A stretch of 64,000 nt of DNA, taken from NCBI GenBank assembly GCA_965229095.1, contig OZ245855.1:4154001-4218000 (forward strand), written 5' to 3'. The stretch is from Taibaiella sp965229095 (GTDB taxonomy: Bacteria; Bacteroidota; Bacteroidia; Chitinophagales; Chitinophagaceae). Both the position numbers and the translations under genes were made by a program. The notes below the pieces were generated by a model. That model did not search any database and was not told the DNA's origin. It was given only the letters and a program-made list of their open reading frames with translations. Below, piece after piece: positions 10,772 to 19,161 of the stretch. Position 1 is the first letter of the stretch. Every line of letters starts with the position of its first letter.

Positions 10772-13700
10772 TTGAAAGAAACTCCGAAACATAGCGCCAC
10801 CAACAGTCACCAGCACAAGCCCTTTTTTAATACATCGGGGCCTGAGCACTTCTTTGGCGGGCAACAGGCGGGGGCCGAAGCATTCTTTGCTAATACCGGA
10901 GCACAGCCCAAGCTGGAAGTAGGAAAGAAAGACGATGCTTTTGAGAAGCAGGCCGATCGCACCGCCGATAAGGTAGTGCAAAAGCTGAGCCGTCCCGAAG
11001 CACCTGCAAAGCCTGCCTTGCAGGCCAAAGCAAACGCGGGGAAAGAAGAAGATAAGTTGCAGCAGAAGGAAAAAGAAGAGCTGGATACTTCCGATAAGAA
11101 AATTCAAAGACGTGCTGTATTCGAGAGCGATGAGCCCCAGGATCAAAAGCCTCAGATCCAAAAGAAAGAAGGCAATATCCTGATGCGGAAAGGTAATGGC
11201 GATGCAGCCGCGGCACCGGCTTCCGTAGAGTCTTCATTAAAGTCGAGCAAAGGCGGCGGTACGCCTATGGACGGCGGTACTCGTAAGAATATGGAATCCG
11301 CTTTCGGCGCCGATTTCAGTGGGGTACGCATCCATAACGACAGCAATGCCAGGAAAATGAGCAACGAGCTGGGGGCTCAGGCCTTTACGCACGGCAACGA
11401 CATTTATTTTAACGATGGGAAATACGATCCCAATTCCTCGTCAGGCTCTCATTTGCTCGCGCACGAGCTGACACATACCATACAGCAAGGTGCCGCTGTA
11501 CAAAAAAAGGAAAAGGAAGAGACCACGGAAGCCCCTGCCGTTCAGCCAATGATCCAGAAGAAAGGAAATACCCCTGCAGCGCCCTCAGGCCCTTCGGTAG
11601 CCGGTAGCGAAGTGGTGGATATATCCGGTGGTCAGTTTAATCCCTCCGAAAGACTAAAGACAGAGATAGAGGAGGCCAAAGGAAAAGGCCTGGATGTAAA
11701 TATCAGCGCATCGAAAATAGGCGGTGGCCAGGTAACCACGAAAGTAACCGGGAAAAAGAACCAGTTCGACAGCCTGAATAATAATTACTTCAAAATACCG
11801 ATCAGCATACCTTACCTGTCGGCGGCCAACCCGACCCTGCATGTCAAGATAAACAACAATGTCGCTACGGGCGAAGTAGGTACCGCGAAAAGTCGCAGCG
11901 ATCTGGGCAACTGGATCAGCAAAAATGCGGAAACGCTGGGTTGGTTTGGTATTAAAGTGCCTTCCCTTGCCGGACGGCTGACCAATAAATTTGAAAACGG
12001 TGTGCTTAACCTGAGCATCAACGGCGTAAGCGTCAGGATCGCGGAATATGTAACTGCTACTTTGAATGCCGGATTCCAGGACCTGCAAAAGCCGGTGGTG
12101 AACCTTTCCGCCACTGTAAAAGCCAAAGGCATTGCTGAAGGCACACTGAATATTAATAACGAGAAAGGGCCACTGGTAGGCTCCGTGGATATAGGCGTCA
12201 ATTTCGCTTCCTTCTCCGGCAATGTTACCGCCACCTATAAGCCCGATGGCAACATCGACATTATGGGTACCGTTGGGTACAGCGGTAATAAATTGAGCGG
12301 CTCCCTTACGCTGATCTCAACCGATAAAGCAACCGCCGACAACTTTGCCAAGCAACAGGTGGGCGCGGGCAATGCCGCCGAAGCCTCCCTGCCCGCCGAA
12401 GTGCCTGCTGCAAAAGGCAAAGGCGAAAGAGGCATGGCCGGCATGGGTACGCTTACGTTCAATCTTACGGAGTGGTTTGCCGGTACGGTAGGCGTGATCG
12501 TGGATGGTACCGGTGCCGTGACCGTAGTAGGTAAGATCGCGCCGCCCAAGGAGATCGAACTGTTCCCGCAGAAAGATTTTGATAAAGAGCTGTTCAAGCT
12601 GGAAGCCCGTGCGGCTTATGGTATCCCGGTGGTTGGTAATGTTTTTGTATTTGCCAATATAGCCTTGAAAGCCCTGGCCAAGATAGGCCCTGCCAAGATC
12701 TACAACATAGAGATCGAAGGTACCTATTCTACCAACCCCGATATTGCCAAAAGCATTACCATTGCCGGTTCGCTCAATATATCGGCTTACGCCGGTTTGC
12801 GCCTCAGGGCCGAAGGTGGCGTAGGGCTTACCATCCTGGGTCACGATATTAAACTGGGTGTAGGTGTGAATGCCGATGCCGGGGTGAAAGGATATGTAGA
12901 TGCAAGGCCGGTGATCGGTTACCGCGATCCCGGCGAATTCTTCTTCAAAGGCCATATGGAAATAGCGGCACAGCCTTTCCTCGGCCTGAGTGGCGACCTG
13001 TTTGTAGAGCTGGATAGCCCCTGGTGGTCGCCGGCGCCCGATAAGAAATGGACCTGGCCTATAGGCAGCCTGGAATACCCGCTGCCCGGCGAGTTTGGCA
13101 TAGGCGCCGATATGGAATACGTTTTAGGTTCGGGCAAAGTACCGGAGATCAGTTTTGGTAAAGCCGACTTCGACGGCAGTAAGTTCATGACCGACCTCGT
13201 CGATAAGCAGGTGCCCTCCGGTGGCGGCAAAGGCACGCAGAGCAAGGCGGGTAAGTTCTCGGACGGCGGTGCCGGTGGCGCTACGCCCAAGCCTGCCGAT
13301 ACCAAAGGCGGCGATAAGGGCGGTGGTAAAAAAGCACCAGGCAAAGGCGGAGGCAAAAAAGATAAGAAAGGAAAAGACGCCGATAAGAACGATGAACTGA
13401 AACAGATGGATGCCGCTATGAAAAAGGTGAAAGCCCTTGGAGGCGGCAAACCGCTGGGGCGTGCAGAAATAGCAGCCGCTGTTGAGAAGATTAAAAAGGA
13501 ACATAAAGTATCCGTAAGCTTTAAAGAAAAAGGCAGCGATGCCTGGACTGTCACGCTGGATGCTAAAGGTAAAGGCAGTAAACAACCGGCCGTTGTTAAG
13601 CGTAAGAAAGAAGATGATAACAAAGCAAAAGACCCGAAGAAACAAGCAAAACTGGATGCAGGTATCAAAGCCCTGAAGGATGAAGACAAGAAAATAGCGG

Positions 13701-14617
13701 GTGACGGCAAGTTGAAGAAAGAAGAGGCTGATAAAGTCGTAGCCAATATAAAGGGTTCTCATGGGGATGTCTTTAAGTCGCTTAGCGTTGAAGATGGAGG
13801 TGAGCATTGGAAGTATAACTATATTCAAAAAAGTGAGAAGGGTGGTCCGGTTATCGGCTCTGCCCCTGATAAGTCTAAGTTGCCTGATGGTTATGTTGTA
13901 GGCACACACGTAAAAACAAGCGACGGTGCTATATGGAAAATTACCCGGATTGAAAAGGACTCTGTTCAGTTTAAGAATATGGAGAGCGAGGTAGGGCCGG
14001 GAATGACCAAAAAAATGGACAATGTAGTCAGGCTTATCGATGAAAAGCGGTATGTAAAGGCAACGGAACAAGATCTTAAGGACCTGGAAGACCGTACTTT
14101 TCCAGAGGAAAGAAAATTGCCTCCTTCTATAAACGGTGAATTAATCAGGGATCACTATGAAGGCTTTGGCTGGACTGCACATAGCAAATCTTTGCGTACT
14201 GCAGGGGAGCCGGTGATCATTGCAGAAGTGAACCGGGTAAAGGCCTTAACAGATAAGAAACAGCGGGCCGACGAATGGAAAATACTCAAGGCAAAAGGCT
14301 GGGTGAAAAAGGATGGGGCAGCCGATACCTATGATCCGTCTGTGCAGGAGTATCATGTAGATCACGATCCCGATCTGGCTATAAGGTGGAATGATATGGG
14401 AGGAAGGGGTAAGGACGATGGCTTCAGAGATAAACAATTGAAAGCTCCCGCGCTGAATGTAGTAGAGAAGATATGGAATCTGTCTAAACCAAAGATAAAG
14501 TATGTTCTGTTTGTAACCCGTGGATTTAGCAGTGCTAAACTGAACGCTCCGCTTAAGTCTAAAACGATTATGGGGCAACCCTTCCTCGATAAGAATAATA
14601 AACCGCTTAAACAATGA
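10772..14617 (+). CDS. eCIS core (DUF4157) protein with C-terminal toxin-like region
   Basis: A 1281-residue multi-domain protein. I take TTG at 10772 as start because the N-terminus then aligns with that of the second DUF4157 protein downstream (shared PFFN, then KLxVGxKxD, EKxAD and ADKV). The DUF4157 core is at about residues 165-240 and includes the HELTH zinc-metallopeptidase motif near residue 231. A long beta-rich, Gly/Asn-rich region follows (300-800), then a G/K-rich linker (about 830-875). The C-terminal 400 residues differ in composition; near residue 1195 they carry YHVDHDPDLAIRWN and downstream R and N residues, resembling HNH-type polymorphic toxin nucleases. The next gene overlaps by 4 bases (ATGA). 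Probable eCIS payload; nuclease activity is inference. Confidence 0.7.
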   Translation: MKETPKHSATNSHQHKPFFNTSGPEHFFGGQQAGAEAFFANTGAQPKLEVGKKDDAFEKQADRTADKVVQKLSRPEAPAKPALQAKANAGKEEDKLQQKEKEELDTSDKKIQRRAVFESDEPQDQKPQIQKKEGNILMRKGNGDAAAAPASVESSLKSSKGGGTPMDGGTRKNMESAFGADFSGVRIHNDSNARKMSNELGAQAFTHGNDIYFNDGKYDPNSSSGSHLLAHELTHTIQQGAAVQKKEKEETTEAPAVQPMIQKKGNTPAAPSGPSVAGSEVVDISGGQFNPSERLKTEIEEAKGKGLDVNISASKIGGGQVTTKVTGKKNQFDSLNNNYFKIPISIPYLSAANPTLHVKINNNVATGEVGTAKSRSDLGNWISKNAETLGWFGIKVPSLAGRLTNKFENGVLNLSINGVSVRIAEYVTATLNAGFQDLQKPVVNLSATVKAKGIAEGTLNINNEKGPLVGSVDIGVNFASFSGNVTATYKPDGNIDIMGTVGYSGNKLSGSLTLISTDKATADNFAKQQVGAGNAAEASLPAEVPAAKGKGERGMAGMGTLTFNLTEWFAGTVGVIVDGTGAVTVVGKIAPPKEIELFPQKDFDKELFKLEARAAYGIPVVGNVFVFANIALKALAKIGPAKIYNIEIEGTYSTNPDIAKSITIAGSLNISAYAGLRLRAEGGVGLTILGHDIKLGVGVNADAGVKGYVDARPVIGYRDPGEFFFKGHMEIAAQPFLGLSGDLFVELDSPWWSPAPDKKWTWPIGSLEYPLPGEFGIGADMEYVLGSGKVPEISFGKADFDGSKFMTDLVDKQVPSGGGKGTQSKAGKFSDGGAGGATPKPADTKGGDKGGGKKAPGKGGGKKDKKGKDADKNDELKQMDAAMKKVKALGGGKPLGRAEIAAAVEKIKKEHKVSVSFKEKGSDAWTVTLDAKGKGSKQPAVVKRKKEDDNKAKDPKKQAKLDAGIKALKDEDKKIAGDGKLKKEEADKVVANIKGSHGDVFKSLSVEDGGEHWKYNYIQKSEKGGPVIGSAPDKSKLPDGYVVGTHVKTSDGAIWKITRIEKDSVQFKNMESEVGPGMTKKMDNVVRLIDEKRYVKATEQDLKDLEDRTFPEERKLPPSINGELIRDHYEGFGWTAHSKSLRTAGEPVIIAEVNRVKALTDKKQRADEWKILKAKGWVKKDGAADTYDPSVQEYHVDHDPDLAIRWNDMGGRGKDDGFRDKQLKAPALNVVEKIWNLSKPKIKYVLFVTRGFSSAKLNAPLKSKTIMGQPFLDKNNKPLKQ

Positions 14618-15606
14618 TGAAGAAGAAAGAGCCAGGGATTAAATTGAAAGGCAAAGGTGGTGTCAGGGCATTTGCCGTAAGCAATAAAGGTAAGCTGATA
14701 GCAGTTGCGCAGCATGGACTTAAAACCGGTGATGCCATTTTATCTATCCTGGATGCGGCTACTTTCGAAACTATTGAAGTGATTGAGGTATATGATGAAA
14801 ATTCGATTTATGCCCTTGCATTCACCGCCAATGACGATTTACTCTATGCAAATAATGATTATGTAGTTCACGTTTTCGATACGCAAAAAATGAAGCGTGT
14901 TGATGCCATAGAAACAGCTCAGGTCAGGGAAATTGTTGCTTCAATATCTTCGGATAAGGCGCTTTGCCTCGGACGTTATCTGGAAGTATGGAATATAGAG
15001 GCGGATGAACTTTTGTTTCGCTTAGATGATTATGAATCTTTCCAGGTAGTAGAGGCCGGCAAACTGCCCCGGAGCCTGAGCTGGTCTGTCAAGAGCAATA
15101 TGCCTGATTCTTTTGTCTCCGAACCACCAGCAGCATGTTTCTCTGCAAAAAGTGACCATAAGATCTACTATGCCGGTGTCAATAAGTCAAAGATATTTTC
15201 TTTGGATATGAAAACAAAAAAAAGCAAAACGCTCATTAATGACGGAGTATTGCAGGCGAGAGAAATTAAAGTTAGTAAAGGAGACAAATACCTCGCTGTA
15301 AGCTCGAGATATCCACAAGGTGATTTTGTGTGGAAAGTAGATACGGGTGAACGGGTAGCTGAATCATTAATCAATGATAAATACGGCTCCGCATCTGCAA
15401 TCGATTTCCATCCATCAGGTACAATGCTCGCATTAGGGTCAATAGTCGGTTTCTTGACTATTGTGGATTTACAAAAAGAAGAAGTAATTTTTTCAGAAAA
15501 AATACACGACACTGGTATCAATCAGGTCCGGTTTAGTGAAAGCGGTTCCAGTGTAATGACTGCAGCTAATGATGGTAAGTTGATCATTACAGTGTTGCCT
15601 GAATAA
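14614..15606 (+). CDS. WD40-like beta-propeller protein, candidate immunity partner
   Basis: A 330-residue protein without signal peptide. It has repeated blade-like segments such as RAFAVSNKGKLIAVAQHG, YALAFTANDDLLY, AIDFHPSGTMLALGS and NQVRFSESGSSVMTAANDG, the usual look of a cytoplasmic WD40-type propeller. Its ATG lies inside the end of the toxin-like gene (ATGATGA), so translation is coupled to it. The gene is visibly richer in A/T than the eCIS genes around it, like the 3' end of the preceding gene. A tightly coupled gene right after a variable toxin C-terminus is the usual place for an immunity protein; that role is inference. It could instead be a particle accessory protein. Confidence 0.6.
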   Translation: MMKKKEPGIKLKGKGGVRAFAVSNKGKLIAVAQHGLKTGDAILSILDAATFETIEVIEVYDENSIYALAFTANDDLLYANNDYVVHVFDTQKMKRVDAIETAQVREIVASISSDKALCLGRYLEVWNIEADELLFRLDDYESFQVVEAGKLPRSLSWSVKSNMPDSFVSEPPAACFSAKSDHKIYYAGVNKSKIFSLDMKTKKSKTLINDGVLQAREIKVSKGDKYLAVSSRYPQGDFVWKVDTGERVAESLINDKYGSASAIDFHPSGTMLALGSIVGFLTIVDLQKEEVIFSEKIHDTGINQVRFSESGSSVMTAANDGKLIITVLPE

Positions 15607-15628
15607 GCAATATTTTAAATTCAACATT

Positions 15629-16684
15629 ATGAAATCCTCCAATACCCGCCGCCCGTTACACCAGCAAGCTTCGCCGGAAATGAAAGGGCCATTCTTTAAT
15701 AAAGGCAACGATGATGCCCGGAAGAAAGATGATGTCTTCTTCCAGACCAAGCTGGCTGTAGGAGAGAAGAACGACAAACACGAAAAAGAGGCCGATACGG
15801 TTGCCGATAAGGTGCAGAAGAAAACGGAAGAAAAGGAAAAGCCCGAAGTGCAGAAAAAAGGAGAAGACAAGGATAAAGAAGCCGATAAAGGCGCTGCGGG
15901 CCATGCTGCTGCGACCCTGCCGGCAATGGGTCCTAAAAGTGCCGCCGATCCGGCCGCACAAAAGGACGAGACGCCTGCGCATAAAGAGGCTACCGGGGGC
16001 AATGTAAAGCATGGTAAAGACCCTGCCACGGAAAGCGATGCTGCTGCCGGACAACCTGCATCGGCAGCGCAAAAAGATAAAGCGCCCGGTAATGCTCATA
16101 CCCTGCAGGCACCGGGTAAGGATAAAGACCCGGGCATAGGGGCTGCCGCGCAAGCCACACCAAAAGATGAAGAGCATAAAAAGGTCAGCCGCAAGGAAGC
16201 GGAGCAGGATAAGGAACCGGCGGTGCAGAAGATGAGCGACAGCGATAAAAAGGAGGATGATAAGACTAAGGTGCATAAAAAGGAAGAGGTCGGTAAGCAG
16301 GAAAAAGAAGAGCCGGCAACAGTGGTGAAGGCAGAAGCGCCAATGCCTGCAGCAGCGCCCGCACATGCCGGCGCGCATAAGGTATCGCTGGAAGAACGGA
16401 TTAAGAAGAGCAAAGGCAAAGGGCAAAGTCTGCCTGATGGCGTAAGGGCCTTCCTGGAAGCGGAGCTGGGCGCCGATTTTAGCGAAGTAGTGATCCATAC
16501 CGACGGCGAGGCCATAGCCATGAACAAAGAGCTGAATGCACTTGCCTTTACCAATGGTTTTGATATCTATTTTAATGCCGGGCAATACCGACCCGATAGT
16601 AAAGCCGGTCAGAAATTACTGGCACATGAACTGACCCATGTCATACAGCAAACAGGTGTAAGCAAAAAGAAAAATAAAAAATAA
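15629..16684 (+). CDS. Second eCIS core (DUF4157) protein, no toxin extension
   Basis: A 351-residue protein with the same N-terminal signature as the 1281-residue paralogue (GPFFN, KLAVGEKNDKHEKEAD, ADKV). A roughly 200-residue low-complexity region rich in Lys, Glu, Asp, Ala and Pro follows. The DUF4157 core fills the C-terminus (about residues 265-345), with ADFSEVVIHTD, a DIYFNAGQY segment and the zinc motif HELTH, ending six residues after VIQQTG. Unlike its paralogue it stops right after the core, so it has no fused effector. It sits 22 bases after the beta-propeller gene and 4 bases before the ATPase gene. Possible roles are loading factor, processing protease or structural adaptor; the family's function is unsettled. 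Confidence 0.7.
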   Translation: MKSSNTRRPLHQQASPEMKGPFFNKGNDDARKKDDVFFQTKLAVGEKNDKHEKEADTVADKVQKKTEEKEKPEVQKKGEDKDKEADKGAAGHAAATLPAMGPKSAADPAAQKDETPAHKEATGGNVKHGKDPATESDAAAGQPASAAQKDKAPGNAHTLQAPGKDKDPGIGAAAQATPKDEEHKKVSRKEAEQDKEPAVQKMSDSDKKEDDKTKVHKKEEVGKQEKEEPATVVKAEAPMPAAAPAHAGAHKVSLEERIKKSKGKGQSLPDGVRAFLEAELGADFSEVVIHTDGEAIAMNKELNALAFTNGFDIYFNAGQYRPDSKAGQKLLAHELTHVIQQTGVSKKKNKK

Positions 16685-16688
16685 GGAG

Positions 16689-18044
16689 ATGGTGAGTAAA
16701 AAGACAACGGCGGTAAACCCGCTGCTGCAATGGCTGCAATACCTGCATCAGGCCATCGAAGGCCGGTTGCAGCATTATTTTTCTACGGCTACGGGAACCT
16801 TTGCCTTGCAGAAAATCAAGATGCCGGGCCTGCAGCAAACCGATGCATTGACCTCATTTATCAAACAGCAAAAGCTAAGCACCGAAGAGATTTTGCTCCT
16901 GCTCATGTCGCTGGCACCGCACCTGGACCCTGTTTTCTTCGATAATATCCTGCAGAAATATTTGCCGACAACAGGCGACTTCCCACAATTCGGAGGCATA
17001 AGAGGTAAAAATCATCGTGGCTTTTTGCCTACCGGCGAAACTATGATGTTCCTGCTGGCTGGTAATAACATGGAGCAACGTATCCAGTACCGGAAGCTCT
17101 TTCACGACAGCATCCTGTTCGATAGGCTGAATGTACTCTGGCTGGAGGATGTGCCTTCCGGGGAGCCTGCGCTAAGCGGCCGCCTGGCCATAGCATCCGA
17201 CTATATCGAGCTGTTTGTGAATGGGGTGATCGCGCCGCCCAAAATGAGTATCGATTTCCCGGCACAATACATCCGCACCGAATTGGTATGGAGCGATGTG
17301 GTGCTCTCACCTGGTACCATGCGCCAGATAGAAGAGCTGCAGATATGGGTACAGCATCATGAAGTCATGATGAAGGACTGGGGTATGGATAAAAAGCTGA
17401 AACCCGGCTACCGGGCGTTGTTCCACGGTCCGCCCGGTACCGGTAAAACACTGGCGGCTTCGCTGCTGGGCAAATATACAGGACGCGAAGTGTACCGCAT
17501 CGATTTGTCCATGATCATCTCTAAGTATATCGGCGAAACGGAGAAGAACCTTTCCCGCCTGTTTGACCGGGCCGAGTACAAGAACTGGATCCTCTTTTTT
17601 GATGAAGCCGATGCCTTGTTTGGTAAAAGGACCAATGTAAGGGACGCCCATGATAAATATGCCAACCAGGAAGTATCCTACCTGCTGCAACGCGTGGAAG
17701 CCTTTGATGGTCTGGTGATACTGGCCACCAATTTCAAGACCAATATCGACGAAGCCTTTATCCGCCGGTTCCAGAGCGTGATCCACTTCCCCATGCCTAC
17801 CCCGCAGGAGCGCTTAAGCATATGGCAGAAGTCGATCCCCCCTAACCTGAAGCTTGCAGGAGAAGTACAATTGAACCCGATTGCCAAGAAATACGAGATC
17901 ACCGGGGCCTCTATTATGAACGTGATCCAGTACTGTTGCCTGCAGGCATTGAATGTCCAGGCGGCTGCTATTACGGAGGAAATGTTACTGGCAGGAATTA
18001 AACGCGAATTCCTTAAGGAAGGGAAAGTGTGGCAGGAGCGGTAA
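16689..18044 (+). CDS. eCIS AAA+ ATPase (Afp15-like)
   Basis: A 451-residue cytoplasmic AAA+ ATPase. Walker A (GPPGTGKT) lies near residue 247, Walker B (ILFFDEADALFG) near residue 301, and an arginine-finger segment (FIRRFQ) near residue 358. The first 200 residues are a family-specific N-terminal domain. ATPases of this type are encoded in nearly all eCIS loci, near the tape-measure and tail-terminator genes, and are thought to help particle assembly. The gene begins 4 bases after the second DUF4157 gene, so it belongs to the same transcription unit. The identification is firm at the AAA+ level and strongly supported by context. Confidence 0.85.
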   Translation: MVSKKTTAVNPLLQWLQYLHQAIEGRLQHYFSTATGTFALQKIKMPGLQQTDALTSFIKQQKLSTEEILLLLMSLAPHLDPVFFDNILQKYLPTTGDFPQFGGIRGKNHRGFLPTGETMMFLLAGNNMEQRIQYRKLFHDSILFDRLNVLWLEDVPSGEPALSGRLAIASDYIELFVNGVIAPPKMSIDFPAQYIRTELVWSDVVLSPGTMRQIEELQIWVQHHEVMMKDWGMDKKLKPGYRALFHGPPGTGKTLAASLLGKYTGREVYRIDLSMIISKYIGETEKNLSRLFDRAEYKNWILFFDEADALFGKRTNVRDAHDKYANQEVSYLLQRVEAFDGLVILATNFKTNIDEAFIRRFQSVIHFPMPTPQERLSIWQKSIPPNLKLAGEVQLNPIAKKYEITGASIMNVIQYCCLQALNVQAAAITEEMLLAGIKREFLKEGKVWQER

Positions 18045-18077
18045 GTTATCTTATTCAAAAAAATAAACAAGAATGTT

Positions 18078-18269
18078 ATGGCGCTTAATCTCGAGGAGCT
18101 GAAAAATACTTTTTTTACCGAAACGGGCCTGGAATGGGGTGGCAACATTCATGCCTTTATCCAGTACTACCAGGCTAAAATACTGGAGAAGATCATGGAG
18201 CAGCAACAAGACCTGATGACGGCGCTGATCCAGAAGGTAGATAACCTGGACGATGGTGTAACCAGCTAG
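18078..18269 (+). CDS. Small hypothetical protein at the end of the eCIS operon
   Basis: A 63-codon frame with an ATG start, 33 bases after the ATPase gene on the same strand. The product is 62-63 residues, largely helical, with no membrane segment: it opens LNLEELKNTFF, has FIQYYQAKILEKIMEQQQ in the middle and ends acidic (DNLDDG). Codon choice matches the neighbouring eCIS genes. I do not recognise the family. Its place suggests a small particle subunit, chaperone or ATPase partner, but nothing in the sequence decides between them. Confidence 0.5.
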   Translation: MALNLEELKNTFFTETGLEWGGNIHAFIQYYQAKILEKIMEQQQDLMTALIQKVDNLDDGVTS

Positions 18270-18276
18270 TAAGGCA

Positions 18277-18501
18277 CTATTGCTCGTTGGCAGCAGCTTT
18301 GTTCCGGCGGTACCAGATAAAACCTACAGTGCCCATAAACAGCAACGGAATGGAAGCAAGGTACACAATGCCGCTGTTCAGGCCTTGGGCGCTGCTGGCG
18401 CCAAGTCCGGCGGCAGTTTGGGTACATACTGTACAGCCCTGGGCCATCACCTCATGAAAACTACCCAACAGCAAGGCTGCTAATAAACCTATCTTTTTCA
18501 T
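18277..18501 (-). CDS. Small membrane protein with signal-like N-terminus
   Basis: A 74-residue protein read leftward. I chose the ATG at 18501 (MKKIGLLAALLLGS) over an upstream in-frame ATG because it gives a clean N-terminal hydrophobic segment. That start also lies six bases after a TAACTTTG -7 element on the - strand, so the transcript would be nearly leaderless. A second hydrophobic segment (IVYLASIPLLFMGTVGFIWY) is followed by a positive RRNK tail, so the C-terminus is probably cytoplasmic. The pair Cys-x-x-Cys (GCTVCTQ) lies just after the first segment. The gene converges on the eCIS operon with only 7 bases between them. Function unknown. Confidence 0.6.
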   Translation of the reverse strand: MKKIGLLAALLLGSFHEVMAQGCTVCTQTAAGLGASSAQGLNSGIVYLASIPLLFMGTVGFIWYRRNKAAANEQ

Positions 18502-19095
18502 GACTGCAAAGTTAGGACAAAATGGGGAACCAGGCATTGTAGCCCTTTTTATTTCCGGTTAATTGACTACCGGCTAGAATGAAATAAATATCTTAATAGC
18601 TAAGCGATAAGAGTACCCAAGATCCCTCATTTCGCAAGCTAGATTCGGGATGACAGCGTGCGAAATGAGGGTGTCATGCTATTACTTCTTTGTTGCGGCC
18701 TTGTGCAGCAATAACATACGCGACCTGTTCCCTTTGCCTGGTAATACCTTGAGTCGCGTCATCCAGAACGAAGCTTTAGCGGAGTGAAGGATCTTGATCG
18801 CTAAGAACATCAAGGGGGATTAGAGAATTTGAGGTAATCATAGCTTAGCGACATGAGCATTCTTGATCAAAATGGCCAATAAGCATAAACTTCTATCAAT
18901 CAGCACAGATAACTAATGTGTCATTGGCAGGTCTCCGAAGGAACCGGAGCATCCTGGTCGCTATGATATTAAGAATGTCCGGGATGCTGCTCTTCACATG
19001 CTACGCAAGCTGCGTTCAGCATGACCAGCAGGCGTATTTGTAGTCTATATACGGTAGTCAGTTCCCGTTAAACCATTATATTAGGCTTAGATGAG
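18502..19095. other. Gene-free interval (about 600 bases)
   Basis: I see no credible gene on either strand. The interval holds copy A of the dispersed repeat at 18590-18813. At about 18924-19025 there is a second, weaker relative of the same repeat family, with the wording GGCAGGTCTCCGAAGGAACC (compare GGCAGGTCGCCCGAAGGAAC at 61157) and GCTGCGTTCAGCATGACC. The rest shows nothing I can name. Confidence 0.6.
18590..18813. repeat. Dispersed intergenic repeat, copy A
   Basis: About 224 bases closely matching 61182-61411 in the same orientation, with many shared blocks (ATCTTAATAGCTAAG, CCAAGATCCCTCATTTC, ATTCGGGATGACAGCGTG, CTGTTCCCTTTGCCTGGTAA, CGCGTCATCCAGAACGAAGC, AGCGGAGTGAAGGATCT). This copy contains a perfect 13-bp inverted repeat, CCCTCATTTCGCA at 18624-18636 with its complement at 18659-18671. 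Copy B has lost the right arm. There is no coding capacity or transposase, so it is probably a non-autonomous or REP/MITE-like element. Confidence 0.75.
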
Positions 19096-19136
19096 AAAAC
19101 CCTGTTACAACCTTCCGGGTAATGTAACAGGGTTTG
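19096..19136 (-). terminator. Hairpin terminator of metF
   Basis: A perfect 13-bp stem, AAACCCTGTTACA at 19097-19109 with its complement at 19123-19135, around a 13-base loop. It lies 26 bases past the metF stop and is followed on the - strand by TTTTC. Confidence 0.75.
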
Positions 19137-19161
19137 AAATATACAGTGGGCTACAAGCCGG

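Noticed and set aside
12919..13746. 275-residue frame on the - strand rich in Ser/Pro/Leu
   Set aside because: It mirrors the Gly/Lys-rich linker of the DUF4157 gene on the + strand and has low-complexity, non-protein-like content.
18590..18813. Insertion sequence
   Set aside because: No transposase frame and no terminal inverted repeats at the ends of the matched block; kept only as a dispersed repeat.
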